DNA of 46,913 nucleotides from an uncultured Clostridia bacterium (GTDB taxonomy: Bacteria; Bacillota; Clostridia; Oscillospirales; CAG-272): the NCBI GenBank assembly GCA_944381095.1, contig CALWJW010000006.1:1-46913 (forward strand). Reading direction: 5' to 3'. Positions 1 to 8,708 of the stretch are shown here, one piece after another. The translations under genes were made by a program, and so were the position numbers. The notes beneath the pieces were generated by a model. That model worked only from the letters and a program-made list of their open reading frames with translations. It made no database searches and had not been told where the DNA came from. Every line of letters begins with the position of its first letter. Positions within the stretch are counted from its first letter, which is position 1.

Positions 1-1818
1 GATATGTCAAAGCTCGGCTTTATGCAGGACCTGATCAGAGGTATCAAAAAGATTATTTCCTTTGACAAACCGAAAACGACCGAAAAAGACACAGTCGTTG
101 TAAATAACGGCGGAGCAAATGTTACTTCTCTCCTGAAACGGGCGTTCATGTTCCTTGAAGACAGCAATTGGAGTGACGCAAACAGTTACTGTGAAAAAAT
201 TCTTGATATCGATCCGGAAAACGCCCAGGCGTATCTTGCAAAACTCATGGCTGAGCTGAAAGTCAGCAAACAGGATGAATTAAAAAAATTACCCGCAACG
301 TTCAGCCACCTGAATACCTATAAAAAAGTAATACGGTTTGCGCCGCCCGAGCTGGCAAAAACTCTTGAGGAGTACAACGATGAAATAAAATTGAGAGTTG
401 AAAAGATAAGAGCGGAACAGGAAAAAAAGCGTTTGGAGCAAGAACGAAATGAAAAGGAGAGACTTGAAGAAGAAAAGCGGTTAAGAGAAGAGAAAGAAGC
501 TGAAAAGAAACGTCAGGAAGAAAAAGAGCGCGCTGAAAAAGCCAGACTTGCAGAAGAAGCTCGTATCCTGGCTTTGAAACGCAAGAAAAAGATAATTAAA
601 ACCGTAACTATAATTTCATCAGTAACGGTGTCTTTGATAGTATTCATTGTTCTGTTGAATGTCCGGATTATGCCAAGCGTAAATTACAGTAAGGGAATTT
701 CATTTTTGGAAGAAAAAGCTTATGACGAGGCAATCGCCGCATTTACAGAAGCAGGAAATTACAAAGATGCAAACGAAATGATCAAAAGCGCATATTACAG
801 TAAAGGTATAGAGCTGTTCAATCAAGGTCTTTATGAAGATGCGATAGCTGCTTTTAAATCAGCTCAGGATTACAAGGACAGCGTTGAAAAGAAACAGATT
901 TCTTATTACAATTTGGGCAAATCGGCTATTGATCAGAAGGATTACAGACTGGCATTCCGTAATTTCATTATGGCAAAAGGCTATAGTGATTCAGCTGATA
1001 TACTGCGCAGTATAAACAATAATGTTGTATCAGCTGATTATCATACTGCGGCAGTAAAGCAGGACGGTACAGCGGTTGCAGTTGGATTTAACGATTACGG
1101 TCAATGTGATTTGAGTGACTGGAAGGATATTATTTCGGTATCATCAAGCTATGCTAATACTGTTGGACTGAAAGCAGATGGAACGGTGGTTGCAGTCGGT
1201 GATAACAGTTACGGTCAGTGTAACGTGTCAGATTGGACCGGTATTGTTGCGATAGAATCCGGTTATTACAATACATTCGGACTTAAATATGACGGAACAG
1301 TCGTAGCAGTCGGAAGAAATTTTTACGGAAGTCTTGACGTTTCCGAATGGACGGATATTGTGGCGATTTCGGCTGGTGATAGTCATACGGTTGGACTTAA
1401 ATCGGATGGGACGGTAGTTGCAGTCGGTTCAGACGCTAACGGACAGTGTGATGTCACGGAATGGAGTAATATTGTGGCAATTCAGGCAGGGATTTATCAC
1501 ACTGTTGGTTTGAAATCTGACGGAACAGTGGTGATAGCCGGAACGAGTTTTGATGTATCATCATGGAGAGATATTGTTGAGATTTCGGTAGGAACCAATC
1601 ATACGATCGGACTTAAATCGGATGGTACTGTAGTCGCAGCAGGCTCCAATGAATATAAACAGTGCAATGTTTCCGAGTGGACGGATATAGTGGCGGTTTC
1701 CGCCGGCAGACATCATTCAGTCGGACTTAAATCTGACGGAACGGTGGTTGTAGTTGGATATAATGAAGCCGAAAGCGATGTATCAGACTGGAATGGTATA
1801 AAATTACCGTTATCCTGA
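1..1818 (+). CDS. TIR receptor-like protein with RCC1-type repeats (5' end outside window)
   Basis: The frame is open at the window edge, and its first 25 codons match the end of the TIR module of the protein at 4617-7403, so this is the C-terminal part of a longer TIR protein. Numbering from the Met at base 4, residues about 25-120 hold a helical TPR-like stretch, 120-195 a Lys/Glu-rich coiled coil, and 200-220 one membrane helix preceded by a basic KRKKK cluster, which places the N-terminal side in the cytosol. Residues about 225-335 hold three TPR-like YxxGxxxxxxxxYxxA units. Residues 345-600 contain seven units of the type DGTVVAVGxNxYGQC, an RCC1/beta-propeller-like array of about 36 residues per unit. 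TIR domains of this kind are often NAD hydrolases in prokaryotic immunity; the catalytic part of this copy is not visible. The role of the outer repeat domain is inferred to be ligand sensing or adhesion. Confidence 0.8.
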   Translation, partial: DMSKLGFMQDLIRGIKKIISFDKPKTTEKDTVVVNNGGANVTSLLKRAFMFLEDSNWSDANSYCEKILDIDPENAQAYLAKLMAELKVSKQDELKKLPATFSHLNTYKKVIRFAPPELAKTLEEYNDEIKLRVEKIRAEQEKKRLEQERNEKERLEEEKRLREEKEAEKKRQEEKERAEKARLAEEARILALKRKKKIIKTVTIISSVTVSLIVFIVLLNVRIMPSVNYSKGISFLEEKAYDEAIAAFTEAGNYKDANEMIKSAYYSKGIELFNQGLYEDAIAAFKSAQDYKDSVEKKQISYYNLGKSAIDQKDYRLAFRNFIMAKGYSDSADILRSINNNVVSADYHTAAVKQDGTAVAVGFNDYGQCDLSDWKDIISVSSSYANTVGLKADGTVVAVGDNSYGQCNVSDWTGIVAIESGYYNTFGLKYDGTVVAVGRNFYGSLDVSEWTDIVAISAGDSHTVGLKSDGTVVAVGSDANGQCDVTEWSNIVAIQAGIYHTVGLKSDGTVVIAGTSFDVSSWRDIVEISVGTNHTIGLKSDGTVVAAGSNEYKQCNVSEWTDIVAVSAGRHHSVGLKSDGTVVVVGYNEAESDVSDWNGIKLPLS

Positions 1819-1837
1819 TTCTTTTTAGGAGGCAGAA

Positions 1838-3847
1838 ATGAAAAAAGGCGGAGTGGTTCGCCAGGAATTTATAAACAGCGCCATACGTGTAGCGGCAACA
1901 AAAGGGCTTCATAATGTTACGACCAAAGCGTTATCAGCCGATTCGGGACTGAGCGAGGGTTACATATACAGATATTTCAAAAGTAAAGAAGATTTGCTTA
2001 AAGAAACCTTTTTTTCACTTGATAAAGAGCTTTCGTATCAGCTCTCATGCTCATTCAAAAGAATAGATAATCAAGTGACCGATGTCAGAGAAGGATTTCA
2101 AACCATATTCCATGATTTTTGGCGGTTTTGTCTGGCAGACAGGAATAAATGTACCTACTACATCCAGTACTATTATTCAAATTACTACGAAAGTATCCTG
2201 GTTGAAGAACGCAAAAAAATTTATCGGGAACTGTTAAAAATGATTTCCCCGGTTTTTAGAAAAGAAACAGATGTATGGGATGAACTTAGTTCAATTTACG
2301 ACATTGTTTTTTCAAAATTGCTCAGAATACTCAGGGGAACAATCGAAGACAACAAAAAAAATGAAGAAGAAACTTTTAGTTGCCTGATGTTGCTGGAAGA
2401 GAAAAAAATTATATTTGAAAAATTATCCCAAAATAAACCAAAAGGAGAAGGAAAAATGGCACAAATAGCAGAAATAATCAAATATGAAGGTGACAACAGC
2501 ACTTTTATCTGGAAGCATCCTCTTGAAGATTTCAACAGCCTGACTCAGCTGATCGTTCATGAAAGTCAGGAGGCGATTTTCTTTATGAACGGACAGGCGC
2601 TCGATCTTTTCGGTCCCGGAAGGTATACGTTGGAGACGCAGAATATACCGTTTCTGGGTAAGCTGCTAAACCGTTCAACGGGCGGAAATACCCCATTTCA
2701 CTGTGAAGTATATTTCGTAAATAAAACCGTTCAGATGGCGATACGTTGGGGGACCGACAGCAAGGTAAGGTTTATTGAACCTACAATGGGAATACCGCTG
2801 GAAATAGGAGCGTGCGGAGAAATGAATCTGGCAGTTTCCGATTCACGAAAGCTTCTGGTAAAGCTTGTCGGCACAATGAAAGGAATAGCTTGGTCAAGCG
2901 AAAGTGACGGATTTACCAAGTCGTTGCAGAACAGTTTCAGACCGCTTATATCCACTGCGGTAAAGGCTAATCTGGCAAGCAGCATAAAAAAACTGAACAT
3001 AGATATAGTGGAAATAGATGAACATCTTGAAGTATTATCCGAGGAGCTGAGAAAAAGTATATTACCGGGATTTGAAGAATACGGTCTGACAGTACCGCAG
3101 TTTTATCTGACTACTGTGCTGTTGCCTGAAAACGATCCGAATTTCCGCAGAATGAAGGAACTTCATACAATCGCCTTGCAGACAAGAATGTTTGCGGCAG
3201 AAGCGCTTGTGAAATCTGCACAGGCTGATGCCGATGCCACAGTAACAGCGGCAAGACGGAAAGTTGAAATGGAAAAACAGACGACCGAGACGGAAATAGC
3301 AAAACGCGAAGCCGAACGGAAGCTGATTGAAGCGCAGGCAGAGGCACAAAAGACAAAGATGTCCGGATTTGCCGAAGCCGAGGTCATGAAAGCAAAAGGA
3401 TATACAGAGAAAGATGTGCTTTCGGCTGAGGTTCAGAAAGCGTACGCTGAGGGAATCGGCAATATGGGCGGCGGAACCGGAGGCGGAGGAGTCGTCAGCG
3501 ACATAGTCGGTTTGGGAGTCGGACTTGCCGCTGCGGGAAATGTCAGCTCGCAGTTCGGCGATATGTTCAAAGGATTTCAAAGTAACGGTGATTCAGACAA
3601 AAAAGATGAATTGATAAAATGTGCCAAATGCGGGGCTGACCTTCCGAAAAATGCGAAGTTCTGCCTTGAATGCGGTGAAAAAATAATTTCTCCTGACAGT
3701 GTAATCTGTCCTGAGTGCGGCAAAACTGTGCCGAAAGGTAAATTCTGTCCTGAGTGCGGGCACAAATTTATATCAAACTGTCCTAAATGCGGTGCGCAGA
3801 TCCCGGAAGGCAGTAAATTCTGTCTCGAATGCGGCGAAAAAATATAA
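1838..3847 (+). CDS. TetR-type HTH fused to SPFH protein with C-terminal zinc ribbons
   Basis: AGGAGG sits just before the ATG. Residues 1-206 form a complete TetR-like regulator: the helix-turn-helix reads TKALSADSGLSEGYIYRYF, followed by an all-helical ligand/dimer domain. From Met207 a second complete protein follows in the same frame. It has an SPFH (stomatin/prohibitin) domain at about 207-420, an Ala/Glu/Lys-rich coiled coil at 430-540, a Gly-rich segment with GGGTGGGG, and three zinc-ribbon units (CxxCG...FCxECG) at about 595-669. The second half resembles the COG4260/YdjI group of SPFH proteins with C-terminal zinc ribbons. An internal ribosome site precedes Met207, so a separate 463-residue SPFH protein may also be made. 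It lies 19 bases after the first TIR gene and 16 before the four-helix protein, so it is probably co-transcribed with them. The fusion is unusual and could be a natural DNA-to-membrane sensor or a lost stop codon. Confidence 0.8.
   Translation: MKKGGVVRQEFINSAIRVAATKGLHNVTTKALSADSGLSEGYIYRYFKSKEDLLKETFFSLDKELSYQLSCSFKRIDNQVTDVREGFQTIFHDFWRFCLADRNKCTYYIQYYYSNYYESILVEERKKIYRELLKMISPVFRKETDVWDELSSIYDIVFSKLLRILRGTIEDNKKNEEETFSCLMLLEEKKIIFEKLSQNKPKGEGKMAQIAEIIKYEGDNSTFIWKHPLEDFNSLTQLIVHESQEAIFFMNGQALDLFGPGRYTLETQNIPFLGKLLNRSTGGNTPFHCEVYFVNKTVQMAIRWGTDSKVRFIEPTMGIPLEIGACGEMNLAVSDSRKLLVKLVGTMKGIAWSSESDGFTKSLQNSFRPLISTAVKANLASSIKKLNIDIVEIDEHLEVLSEELRKSILPGFEEYGLTVPQFYLTTVLLPENDPNFRRMKELHTIALQTRMFAAEALVKSAQADADATVTAARRKVEMEKQTTETEIAKREAERKLIEAQAEAQKTKMSGFAEAEVMKAKGYTEKDVLSAEVQKAYAEGIGNMGGGTGGGGVVSDIVGLGVGLAAAGNVSSQFGDMFKGFQSNGDSDKKDELIKCAKCGADLPKNAKFCLECGEKIISPDSVICPECGKTVPKGKFCPECGHKFISNCPKCGAQIPEGSKFCLECGEKI
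2443..2458 (+). promoter_or_regulatory. internal ribosome binding site and start codon for the SPFH half
   Basis: AGGAG at 2443-2447 stands eight bases before an in-frame ATG at 2456, inside the TetR-SPFH fusion and exactly at the boundary between the two domains. The spacing is ideal. It implies that the SPFH protein can be translated on its own, or that two once-separate genes became fused when the first lost its stop codon. Confidence 0.65.
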
Positions 3848-3863
3848 ATAGGGAGAAAGTTTT

Positions 3864-4559
3864 ATGAAAAAGAGCTTTAAATTATATCTGATAGCCTGGG
3901 CGGTACTTTTTATACTGTTCAATTTACTTACGTTTGTTGTTCCTTCGATTCCGCAAAACGAAAAATATACTCCTTCCTTCTGGATAGGTTACACGTTTAT
4001 AACGGTTACGCTTGTCGGACAGCTCATCTGTGCTTCAACGGTATTCAATTCCAAATCGGCAGACAAGGCTTTCTATAACATATCTCTGGTGCGCATCAAT
4101 TTGTCAGCAACGATTGTATCATTCGTTGTCGGTGCGTTTTTCATGGTCGTTTCGTTTTTGCCGTACTGGATCGGAATAATTATCTGTGCAGTTATACTTT
4201 CACTTAACATAATTTCAATGATCAAAGCCGAAGCGGCAATAGACCTTGTTACAAAAACGGACAAAAATATAAAAGCGAATACCTTCTTTATAAAATCACT
4301 TGCAGTTGATACAAAAAGTCTTATTGAGAGAGCTGAAACCGATGAAATAAAGAACGAGTGCAGAAAGGTCTATGAGGCAGTCAGATATTCTGACCCTATG
4401 AGCAGTGAGGCGCTTGCATCTGTTGAAAGTCAGATAACCGTCAAATTCAATGAGTTTTCCGAAGCTGTAAGTATCAGCGGCGGCAATGTACCGGAACTGG
4501 CAAAGGAGCTTATCGTGTTAGTCGGTGACCGAAACGAAAAGTGTAAACTGATGAAATAG
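3864..4559 (+). CDS. small membrane protein with about four transmembrane helices
   Basis: No family is recognised. The 231-residue product has an N-terminal hydrophobic helix (about 8-28), a second at about 42-60, and a closely spaced pair at about 80-120 separated by a short PYW turn. The rest (about 125-231) is a soluble helical domain with no Cys and several acidic patches, probably cytosolic. GGGAGAAAG is at a suitable distance before the ATG. It sits 16 bases after the SPFH gene and 57 before the second TIR gene, all on one strand. SPFH proteins usually act with a membrane partner, so a role as membrane anchor or channel for this cluster is an inference from position only. Confidence 0.7.
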   Translation: MKKSFKLYLIAWAVLFILFNLLTFVVPSIPQNEKYTPSFWIGYTFITVTLVGQLICASTVFNSKSADKAFYNISLVRINLSATIVSFVVGAFFMVVSFLPYWIGIIICAVILSLNIISMIKAEAAIDLVTKTDKNIKANTFFIKSLAVDTKSLIERAETDEIKNECRKVYEAVRYSDPMSSEALASVESQITVKFNEFSEAVSISGGNVPELAKELIVLVGDRNEKCKLMK

Positions 4560-4616
4560 TTTTGTCAGATTATTATTTGTACTTAACAATATCTGAAATT
4601 TTACGGGAGAAAAGAG

Positions 4617-7403
4617 ATGTCAGTATTCAGATGTAAGATGTGCGGAGGCACGCTTGAAGTGAATGAGAGTCAGACAGTGGCGGTATGTCAGTATTGCGGG
4701 ACGGAACAGACGCTGCCGAAGCTTGACGACGAGAAGCGAGCGAATATGTACGACAGAGCAAACCATTTCCGTCGTAACAATGAGTTTGACAAGGCAATGG
4801 GGATCTATGAGCAGATACTGAGCGAGGATAAGACAGACGCGGAGGCGTACTGGTCGCTTGTGCTGTGCAGATACGGGATAGAATATGTAGAAGATCCGAC
4901 AACGCACAAGAGGCTACCGACAGTAAACAGGGCGCAGTACACGTCGGTATTTGATGACGACAATTATAAGTCAGCACTGGAATATGCGGACACGAGGCAG
5001 AAGCTGATATACGAAGAAGAAGCCAAAGCGATAAACGAGATACAGAAGGGGATACTTGCGATATCGCAGAAGGAAGAGCCGTTTGACGTATTTATATGCT
5101 ACAAGGAAAGCGATGCAAACGGAAGAAGGACGGAGGATTCGGTTCTTGCGACCGACCTTTATCACCAGCTTACGCAGGAAGGCTTTAAGGTATTTTTCTC
5201 ACGTATAACACTTGAAGACAAATTGGGAACAGCGTATGAGCCATACATATTTGCAGCGCTTAATTCTTCAAAGGTAATGGTTGTGCTCGGAACGAAGGCA
5301 GAGTACTTCAATGCGGTATGGGTAAAGAATGAATGGTCGAGGTATCTGTCGTTAGTTAAGGAAAGCAAAGGGAAAAAGGTGCTGATACCGGCGTACAGGG
5401 ATATGGATCCGTACGATCTGCCGGAAGAGTTTTCCCACCTTCAGGCACAGGATATGTCAAAGCTCGGCTTTATGCAGGACCTGATCAGAGGTATCAAAAA
5501 GATTATTTCCTTTGACAAACCGAAAACTCCGGCAAAAGAAACAGCGTTTGTTGCAAGTAATTCCGATATCGCCCCGCTTTTGAAAAGAACATTTATCTTT
5601 TTGGAGGACGGTAAATGGGAGGATGCGGACAGATATGCTGAAAGAGTGCTTGACAGAGACCCGGAGAATGCAGAGGCATATCTTGCAAAGCTTTTGGCAG
5701 AGCTGAAAGTAAGAAAAAAGCAGTATCTGAAAGAACTGCCACAGCCGTTTGACAGCAGTGAAAATTTTGAGAAGATCGTCCGTTACGGAAAAGAGGAACT
5801 TACAACAGAAATACAAGGATACAATGATTTTATCAAAGAACGTCTCAGAAATGAATACTGTGAACCTATCTATGTAAATGCCGTTAAAAATTTCAAATCT
5901 GCTGATTCTATTTATGTGTATAGTGAGTTATCGAAAAAATTTCTGAGCATTAAAGGTTATAAAGACTCAGAAAAATTTGCTGAGCAATGCAGTAAAAGAA
6001 TTAAAGAATTAGAAGAAAAAAATAAAATAGAATATGCATATCAGCTATTTCATAAAGATACTTTTGCAGATTTAAAAAGAGCAATATCGATTTTTGAAAG
6101 TATGCCTGAAAACAAGGACGCTGAGAATTATATTACTCAGTGCAGGTCAAGAATTGAGGATAAAAAAAGGGAAGAGGAAAAACAAAAAGAGCAGGCGAAG
6201 CTTGACGCTATCAGGAGAGCTAAGCTTGCGAAAAAAGCTGTAATCATTGCGATTCCGGTGGTTGTTGCAGTTGTCATATTTATAATTATTCTGAACACAG
6301 TAATAATCCCCAACAGTAAATACAGCAAAGCAAAAGAATTGTTTGAAGCAGGGTTGTATCTTGAAGCGGCTGAGATCTTTAAAGAGCTTGATATCAGAGA
6401 TTCAAGAGAACTGTACATTCAATGCTATAAAAATAAATACGGTCAGGATATAACCGTTTCAGATTCAGAAGAAATGCCGTATTTTAAAATATCTGAAAAC
6501 GGAGCAATAAGTGTGGTTGCGGATGCTGTACTTCCGAACATAATCGAAATACCGTATATGTTTGACGGTCAGTTTATAACAAGCATAGGAGATTCTGCGT
6601 TTGAAGGTTGTAGTTCGCTGACAAGCGTAACAATACCTGACAGTGTCACAAGCATAGGAGATTCTGCGTTTTCAGGCTGTAATTCACTTACAAGCATAAC
6701 ATTGCCGGACAGCGTTGTTGATATAGGGGAACGTACATTTTACAGATGTACTTCTTTAACAATTGTAACTATACCGGATAGTGTCAGGAGTATAGGTTTC
6801 GGAGCGTTCATGCGTTGCAGTTCGCTTACAAGTGTAACGATTCCAGACCGTGTCAAAAGTATAGGGAAATCTGCATTTTTAGGATGCAGCTCGCTTACAA
6901 GCGTAATAATACCTGACAGCGTCACAAGCATTGGTATTTATGCATTTTCAGGTTGTAGCTCGCTTGCAAGCGTAACTATTCCCGAAAGTGTCACAAGCGT
7001 AGGAGATTCTGCGTTTTCAGGATGCAGCTCGCTTACAAGCGTAATAATACCTGACAGCGTCACAAGCATTGGTATTTATGCATTTTCAGGTTGCAGTTCG
7101 CTGACAAGCGTAACGATTCCCGAAAGTGTCACAAGCGTAGGAGATTATGCTTTTTCAGGATGTGGCTCACTGACAAGCGTAACGATTCCCGAAAGTGTCA
7201 CAAGCATAGGATATTCTGCATTTAAAGATTGCAGTAATCTTACAAATGTTATGTTTGAAAACCCGGTTGGTTGGCATGTTTCAACAATTCCAAATGGAAC
7301 AAGCGGTGCTTCTGTATCAATCAGTGTCACTGCGGTTCCGGAAACTGCCGCCGAGTTTCTCACAAAAAATTTCTGCGAGTATTATTGGAATCGCAGAGAA
7401 TGA
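4617..7403 (+). CDS. TIR receptor-like protein with BspA-type leucine-rich repeats
   Basis: The 928-residue product has clear modules. An N-terminal zinc ribbon uses C6, C9, C24 and C27. A TPR-like stretch covers about 35-150. A TIR domain begins at PFDVFICYKESD (about 156) and contains the WxxxE motif WVKNE (W235-E239), whose Glu is the expected NADase catalytic residue. Helical/TPR-like and coiled segments follow to 535, then a basic RRAKLAKK patch and a single membrane helix (about 540-563). Ten or so 23-residue units of the type SVTIPDSVTSIGDSAFSGCSSLT occupy about 645-880; this is the LRR_5/BspA family. With a cytosolic TIR and an outer LRR domain it mirrors animal Toll-like receptors in reversed order (type II topology, no signal peptide). 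GGGAGAAAAG precedes the ATG. The SPFH and membrane genes upstream are its likely partners. NAD cleavage on ligand sensing is inferred. Confidence 0.85.
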   Translation: MSVFRCKMCGGTLEVNESQTVAVCQYCGTEQTLPKLDDEKRANMYDRANHFRRNNEFDKAMGIYEQILSEDKTDAEAYWSLVLCRYGIEYVEDPTTHKRLPTVNRAQYTSVFDDDNYKSALEYADTRQKLIYEEEAKAINEIQKGILAISQKEEPFDVFICYKESDANGRRTEDSVLATDLYHQLTQEGFKVFFSRITLEDKLGTAYEPYIFAALNSSKVMVVLGTKAEYFNAVWVKNEWSRYLSLVKESKGKKVLIPAYRDMDPYDLPEEFSHLQAQDMSKLGFMQDLIRGIKKIISFDKPKTPAKETAFVASNSDIAPLLKRTFIFLEDGKWEDADRYAERVLDRDPENAEAYLAKLLAELKVRKKQYLKELPQPFDSSENFEKIVRYGKEELTTEIQGYNDFIKERLRNEYCEPIYVNAVKNFKSADSIYVYSELSKKFLSIKGYKDSEKFAEQCSKRIKELEEKNKIEYAYQLFHKDTFADLKRAISIFESMPENKDAENYITQCRSRIEDKKREEEKQKEQAKLDAIRRAKLAKKAVIIAIPVVVAVVIFIIILNTVIIPNSKYSKAKELFEAGLYLEAAEIFKELDIRDSRELYIQCYKNKYGQDITVSDSEEMPYFKISENGAISVVADAVLPNIIEIPYMFDGQFITSIGDSAFEGCSSLTSVTIPDSVTSIGDSAFSGCNSLTSITLPDSVVDIGERTFYRCTSLTIVTIPDSVRSIGFGAFMRCSSLTSVTIPDRVKSIGKSAFLGCSSLTSVIIPDSVTSIGIYAFSGCSSLASVTIPESVTSVGDSAFSGCSSLTSVIIPDSVTSIGIYAFSGCSSLTSVTIPESVTSVGDYAFSGCGSLTSVTIPESVTSIGYSAFKDCSNLTNVMFENPVGWHVSTIPNGTSGASVSISVTAVPETAAEFLTKNFCEYYWNRRE
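5451..5527 (+). repeat. 77-bp perfect repeat shared with bases 1-77
   Basis: Bases 5451-5527 are identical to 1-77. The shared stretch encodes the end of the TIR module and stops abruptly after the residues FDKPKT, beyond which the two genes diverge quickly. The first copy runs off the window start, so the identity probably extends further upstream. It marks recent duplication or gene conversion of the TIR half. Confidence 0.95.
6881..7093 (+). repeat. homogenised leucine-rich repeat DNA
   Basis: The LRR_5 array has a 69-bp (23-codon) period. Bases 6881-6955 and 7019-7093 are identical over 75 bp at an offset of 138 bp, exactly two units, and neighbouring units are also very similar. This indicates recent unit duplication by unequal exchange or slippage, so the number of repeats may vary between strains. 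Confidence 0.9.
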
Positions 7404-7586
7404 CGGTTAAGGTAAGGTGAATATTTTCTTACTGCGAGGCTTCTTTTTTCTTTCGTTTTCCGACCGTCGGAAGTGGTTTAAAGGATAATGGTTTTACAGC
7501 GATGCCGAAACCTGATAATGCATAGCGTTTTTCGGCGATTTAAACTTTTACCGTTCGCATAAAAAGAATACCCTGAAAAAAAGAAC

Positions 7587-7623
7587 ACCCCCGCAGAATT
7601 CAAAAATTTCTGTGGGGGTATTT
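7587..7623. terminator. bidirectional terminator between the TIR gene and the sirtuin
   Basis: ACCCCCGCAGAA (7587-7598) pairs with TTCTGTGGGGGT (7608-7619) with one G-U pair. A-rich sequence lies on the left and ATTTAGTTT on the right, so it can end transcripts from both strands. The rest of the interval 7404-7701 shows no gene. Confidence 0.85.
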
Positions 7624-7701
7624 AGTTTGAAATTCTGTTCCGGATACGTAAAAAATTCGGCGGCCGAAAAGATCGGCTGTACGGATATAGCATTATAGAT
7701 A

Positions 7702-8442
7702 TCAGAGATCAAGAGATCTTTTTATACTTTCAAAAACTTCGCCTATGGGATCGCGGATAATAATTTCGGCAAGACCGTCATAAGGTGTAGGTGTGGAGTT
7801 GATAATGATAAAATGCTCTCCGTTGAAGCCTGAAACCAACCCCGCCGCCGGGTAAACTGTAAGCGAAGTTCCTCCGACTATCAGAACGTCTGCGTTTTCT
7901 ATCGCTTCTTCGGCATTGCAGATATTCTCGGAATTCAGGGCTTCACCGTAAAGCACGACGTCAGGTCTTATAAGTCCTTTGCATTTGTCGCAGGTGGGAA
8001 TGTCAGAGGTTCCGGTGATTTTATCCACCCCGTATTTTTCGCCGCAACGTGTACAGTAATTCCGGAGGACGGAGCCATGCAGTTCGATCACGTTTTTGCT
8101 GCCTGCTTTCTGATGCAATCCGTCAATATTTTGTGTTATTACAGCGGATAGTTTTCCTTTTGCTTCAAGCTCAGCCAGAAAAAAGTGTGCGGCGTTCGGC
8201 AAAGCTTCGGTATGAATCATGTTTTGTCTGTAATAACTGTAAAATTCGCCGGGGCGACTCATTAAAAACCTGTAATGCAGCATTTCCTCCGGCGAATACT
8301 CATAATTGTTTACTTCATTGTAAAGCCCGTCGTTTCCGCGGAAATCAGGTATTCCGCTTTCGGTCGATACTCCGGCGCCGCCGAAAAATACTATGTTTTC
8401 GGCATTGTTTATAATGTCCGTAAGTTCTGTGTAATCGGTCAT
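7702..8442 (-). CDS. cobB: NAD-dependent protein deacylase (sirtuin, Sir2 family)
   Basis: The product removes acyl groups from lysine using NAD, giving nicotinamide and O-acyl-ADP-ribose in the cytosol. The 246-residue length is normal for bacterial sirtuins. The Rossmann motif GGAGVSTESGIPDFRG is at 21-36, TQNIDGLHQKAG at 103-114, the catalytic His is H122 in ELHGS, and the structural zinc site is C130/C133 and C151/C154. GTSLTVYPAA supplies the late NAD-binding loop. GGAGGT lies seven bases before the ATG on the minus strand. It is monocistronic and convergent with the TIR cluster, sharing the terminator at 7587-7623. Both sirtuins and TIR enzymes use NAD, but the opposite orientation argues against a joint unit. 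Confidence 0.95.
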   Translation of the reverse strand: MTDYTELTDIINNAENIVFFGGAGVSTESGIPDFRGNDGLYNEVNNYEYSPEEMLHYRFLMSRPGEFYSYYRQNMIHTEALPNAAHFFLAELEAKGKLSAVITQNIDGLHQKAGSKNVIELHGSVLRNYCTRCGEKYGVDKITGTSDIPTCDKCKGLIRPDVVLYGEALNSENICNAEEAIENADVLIVGGTSLTVYPAAGLVSGFNGEHFIIINSTPTPYDGLAEIIIRDPIGEVFESIKRSLDL

Positions 8443-8589
8443 AAACGCACCTCCGTAATTTTACATTGGTATTCAAAATTAAGTTCTTTCATTTCTGTTC
8501 TGTCTCTATTCTATCATATATAATAAGTGTTATCAAGTGCCGGCTGAAAAATATTTCTGACGGTTAGCTTTGGGATCTTCGTTAAAGTA

Positions 8590-8618
8590 TTGACAAAATT
8601 TCCTGTTTATGGTATATT
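8590..8618 (+). promoter_or_regulatory. strong sigma-A-type promoter
   Basis: TTGACA (8590-8595), a 17-base spacer, then TATATT (8613-8618). Transcription would begin near 8625 and run through the possible small ORF and the hairpins that end at 8889. The nearest annotated gene starts only at 9067, so the promoter seems to serve a short transcript or an attenuated leader. Confidence 0.75.
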
Positions 8619-8708
8619 ATATACAGAAAGCATCCGTATGTAAATGTTCAGTATGTTGAAATTGCACTTATACACAACACGATTGACCGAAATAAAGGAG
8701 GTCGGCAT

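Noticed and set aside
7702..8442. Sirtuin as part of the TIR system, since SIR2 and TIR both use NAD in defence
   Set aside because: It is on the opposite strand, has its own ribosome site and normal stand-alone deacylase motifs, and a terminator separates it from the TIR gene.
8620..8700. Known riboswitch or tmRNA in the leader before the small ORF
   Set aside because: No conserved core of a familiar riboswitch class or tmRNA ends could be recognised.
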